Notes under the pieces: generated by a model | Databases searched by the model: none | Seen by the model: only the letters and a program-made list of their open reading frames with translations | What the model was told of the DNA's origin: nothing | Source: Albula goreensis | Lineage: Eukaryota > Chordata > Actinopteri > Albuliformes > Albulidae | Length of the DNA stretch: 64,000 nucleotides | Assembly: GCA_022829145.1 (NCBI GenBank) | Contig: CM040751.1 | Coordinates: forward strand, 4,529,364-4,593,363 | Reading direction: 5' to 3' | Translations under genes and position numbers: made by a program | In this document: piece by piece, positions 60,870 through 64,000 of the stretch | Layout: every line of letters begins with the position of its first letter | Numbering within the stretch: position 1 is the stretch's first letter

Positions 60870-61610
60870 AATACGGGGGTAGGGGGCGGGGGGATTTGGA
60901 GGGGGAGGAGATAGGGATGGGGGGTGTGGGGTTCATGCTCCCCCTGGAAAGAGGGTGTGTGTACTCCCAGAAGGCGCTAATTGAAAAAGTCACCTTAGGC
61001 GTTTCTGGAACTCCCCACAGTGCATCTGTTTAAAAAAACTGCCTTTTTTCTTTCCTTCCGACAGCAAAGCGTCAAAGTTTATGTTTATTAATGCATGGGA
61101 AACCGTGCTCATGGGAAAAAAGTGAGAGATAAAGAAAAAAGAAAAAAGAGAGAAGGCCTCTCCTGATCTCTCTGACCTCCTCATTGGCGTTGTCAATGTG
61201 ACTCTGCCCAATGGTTTGGGGGGAAAACGATTTGTCACTCAGGTCATTTGCATCTCTCAGGTCAAGCTGCTTACGCCATTATTCAAACAACCAGCATTCT
61301 TCAATATGGCTTCCATTGCCTTTTTACAAGTCTGTACATCCCAATAAATTTCACACCATTTTGCTGTGTATCGTTACTCTTAATATCTACTTTTCTTGTC
61401 CCTGTGGCACATACATTGTACCGCCATGACGCTCCAAATCCTACCCCTTCCTTAACTGTTGACATCTCTTACCAGCTGAAACCCATTCCAAACATCTTCT
61501 AGGTGACAGGATTAAGAAGCCTTTTGAGTTGACAGCATAAAAAGCGCAAAGCCGTCCTGTTGTTTAATGCTCCCCGCCCCGCCCCTCCCCACGCCCCCTC
61601 CCCGTCCCCA
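60870..61610. promoter_or_regulatory. G-rich and GC-box patches
   Basis: A G-run block at 60877-60931 fits a G-quadruplex pattern on the plus strand. A second block at 61569-61606 has overlapping GC boxes (CCCCGCCCCGCCCC), Sp1/KLF-type sites. Unmethylated-promoter status cannot be judged here. Confidence 0.3.
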
Positions 61611-62265
61611 AATCCGAGATGACGGGCATCTGTAAATGTGCAGCGTACATACAGTAAAGGGCAGCCAGGAATTGTGTCTGACAGATGGATCAATACTGTA
61701 TTAGTGGTAATCCCCTTTGTGTGGAGTGTGGATGGCACTTTCCACCGATCGGGGACTTGCGGTCGACTCCGCAGCAACACACCGCCGGATTAAAACCTCA
61801 GCTGGAAAGAGAGCGACGGGCAGCCAGTAGGAAATTGGGACTTTGAGGTCGACCGCTCGACCGATACTGCGGGAAACCTGGAGGCCAAGGTGTACAGGGG
61901 CACTGTGCTTCATAAGATTTTCAAAAAAATCAGAGAGCTTGTTCATGACAATTTCCCTATTAGAATGTTTAAGCGTTAGTAACCTTTTTTTACGATATAC
62001 CACTTCATGTCATTCAATTTACAAAATCCCATGCTTCAATTGTGCTGCATCATCTGTAACGGGAAAGCAGGAAAGTTGGGTATATATGACGGAAAACAGA
62101 GAATGTTCCATCGATTTTCCCAATTCGCAGTTGGGTTTGTGCATCGGGGTGTGGAAAACCAAGAAAAAAAGGTTTTTTCCCAAAGACAGTGGCAGCACAG
62201 TGAGACCACATGGCTGAAACCTGATGGTTTTGAACAAATATGGTATTATTCATGGGCTAGTTTTG

Positions 62266-62282
62266 TTTTTTTTTTTTTTTTT
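62266..62282 (+). repeat. T17 homopolymer
   Basis: Seventeen T residues in a row followed by CCCCAG. Confidence 0.9.
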
Positions 62283-62929
62283 CCCCAGTGCCATGGGGCT
62301 TCACAGAGCTGCATTTTGAACAGAGGGGGTCTTTGATCTGTATAAATGGATGAGCGATGATGACCCCCCCCACCCATGAGATTTTCTGTGTGAAACTCAG
62401 GTGGTTGGGCGAGGCAGATGTTCCCAGCCAGACCATAAACAATATGCTTGAAATCTTTTTTTTTCTGTATTTGTGTGTGAACATAGCCCTCAAAAATTGC
62501 TCTCCTTGACAGTACAAAGCGTATCATTCTGAACCGGCTATCTCTGACACAGGCACTGGTTTATCCTTAGCCTGTTGTTCAGTGAAAGAATCCATGGCAT
62601 TATTTGACAAAGGACAGCTTTAAAATGCAAAAAGAAAATTTAATATTTACACTGTTTTGTTATTTTGAAAGACCTTCTCTTCAACTTTTATTTTTTACTC
62701 CTGTAGAATTTTTCACTGCGAACGGTATTGTGGTACATCTGTGAGAACCGAAATTAGAATACGGAAAACAGCAACGCTTATAAAGGATGTTTTGTGCCTG
62801 CCTCTTCTCACATGATTACTACAAGGAAGTGCAGACGGGACTGTCACTGCTCTGCGATGCCACAGAGACCAAATGGGTAACCGTAATGAATATTTTACAG
62901 ATAAACAAGATGGCCTTCCCCTTCCCCTC

Positions 62930-63930
62930 CCCCTCCGCACAACCACTCCCTGCGAACAAAACAAAAGGCCTTGCTTGCATTTGTCGCAGGTTCTCATTGG
63001 CTGGGGAATTCAGCCGGTAGCCGGATGATGTCAGCTGGCTGCCAGAACTTTTCACATGACTGTCCCTGCTTAAATAGCTCGTCCACCGCAGCGCCCGGGC
63101 CTAACGCTAGCTATCGCCCCAGCCTCAATCCACATCACCTAGGGCAACGTCCCCACCACCCCCCCCAACCACCCCCATTTCCAGCACCAAGCAGAGTCTG
63201 AACTGCAGCAAACAGCCAGAGCCGCTATTAGAACGGTTTGTGACTCGGAGCTTGCGGTCCAGGCCACCCGATGCCAATGAATAAATAAACACGCGCGATG
63301 GCTTTGACCAAACGAGGCTGCGGGAACAGCAGGGTCCCCGTCACCGTCGTCTGCATTTTTCGTGACTATCATGTGCTGTGATCATCAAGTGCAGCTTTTT
63401 AGTCGGGGGGTAAAGTACGGGGAGGGGAAGGCAAGGTGGGGGAAGCATTGCGCTGAAAGCTTTCTGGATACTCTAGGGGGAGATGGCCTTTTTCAGCGCT
63501 CCAGTGTAAATCACAGCATGGCACTCTGCATGTGAGTGGGAAGGTAAAGTAGGCCAGTGGCCCCCAACACAAGGATTAACCCCTGTGCTGGAAGATGGCT
63601 AAAGCCAGGGCCAGATGGCTCTGTGGCTCCCGTCTGGCAGGGCCGCGTCTTGAGTATGGAGCTGTCTTGACACCCCGGGCAACGGCACTGAGGACCGGGA
63701 GCTCCACAGCGAACGGACACCCAGTCGGAATTTAAGGGCCACAATGTGCCCCCTTCCCCTCCTGCCACCCCGGTGAGGAAGTGGCAGAATGAAGAAAAGT
63801 CGGCGCTTTCATAACCAGGGCCACTCGAGCGTGAAACCTGCTCCGGGGCCAAACGGAAGGAGAGAGAGAGAGAGCGCAAAAACAGTTGATGACAAACGCG
63901 CTCCTCCGTGCTCCGCCGTTTAACATTATT
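62930..63930. promoter_or_regulatory. CpG-richer region near the window end
   Basis: GC- and CpG-richer sequence, including CGCAGCGCCCGGG near 63088, with C- and G-runs. It could belong to the IGSF11 5' region if the first exon lies just past 64000, but no exon or TATA box was identified. Confidence 0.25.
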
Positions 63931-64000
63931 TACGTCCGAGGGGCCTGGGAGATGACAGCCGCTGTGGTGTTTTCCAACATTGGCGGCCTCCTCAGCAGTA

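Larger units (their letters stand above)
54286..64000 (-). other. IGSF11 intron 1 and/or 5' flank, no exon recognised
   Basis: I searched the gene strand for an exon with a start codon, a hydrophobic signal peptide and a phase-1 G|GT donor and found none I trust. The stretch contains the minisatellite at 54303-54610, a CT/CA array (54865-54911), AT-rich unique sequence (55300-57300, 57700-60700), a GC-rich repeat block (57322-57640), and G- or CpG-rich patches from 60830 to the end. Confidence 0.6.

Noticed and set aside
63511..63926. Minus frames near the window end as IGSF11 exon 1
   Set aside because: No signal-peptide hydrophobic core and no phase-1 G|GT donor after them.
1..64000. CRISPR arrays, operons, prophage or other prokaryotic systems
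   Set aside because: The intron-exon structure, repeats and gene family are vertebrate; the tandem arrays found are mini- or microsatellites without unique spacers.

Overview
The window is ray-finned fish (teleost) nuclear DNA. It has vertebrate-type GT..AG introns, long CA/TG arrays, a decayed Tc1-like transposon, a tRNA-derived SINE with an A-rich tail, and a dispersed repeat carrying the fish-typical core GCAGACGCTCTTATCCAGAG. The species cannot be told from the sequence alone.

One protein-coding gene is certain: IGSF11 (BT-IgSF/VSIG3), on the minus strand. Six coding exons (numbered 2-7, assuming one upstream signal-peptide exon as in other vertebrates) lie at 54285-54122, 44981-44774, 42096-41941, 39968-39846, 37999-37852 and 34847-34370. 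All join in phase and give 424 codons after the split first codon. The product is a V-set Ig domain, a C2-type Ig domain, one transmembrane helix and a long cytoplasmic tail ending in the PDZ ligand GSLV. Exon 1 (start codon and signal peptide) was not found and probably lies beyond position 64000. The 3' UTR runs down from 34369; candidate poly(A) signals lie near 32322 and at 29602-29620.

Layout: 1-29.6 kb is gene-poor 3' flank. It holds scattered repeats, a few CpG-rich patches, a three-half-site DR1 array (7417-7436), a long hairpin (15087-15169) and one unidentified coding-like segment (4493-4658). 29.6-34.4 kb is IGSF11 3' UTR and downstream sequence. 34.4-54.3 kb is IGSF11 exons and introns. 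54.3-64 kb is IGSF11 intron 1 or 5' flank, with G-rich and CpG-rich patches beyond 60.8 kb.

The most distinctive structure is how the Ig exons are framed by simple repeats. (TG)12 abuts the exon 3 acceptor. About 500 bp of TG-rich sequence follows the exon 4 donor. A C10 tract and a CA array follow the exon 5 donor. Degenerate minisatellite-like sequence lies on both sides of exon 2. This is a plausible set-up for variable splicing, but nothing here shows that it happens. I see no operon, CRISPR array, viral genome, rRNA gene, functional tRNA gene or wholly new system.
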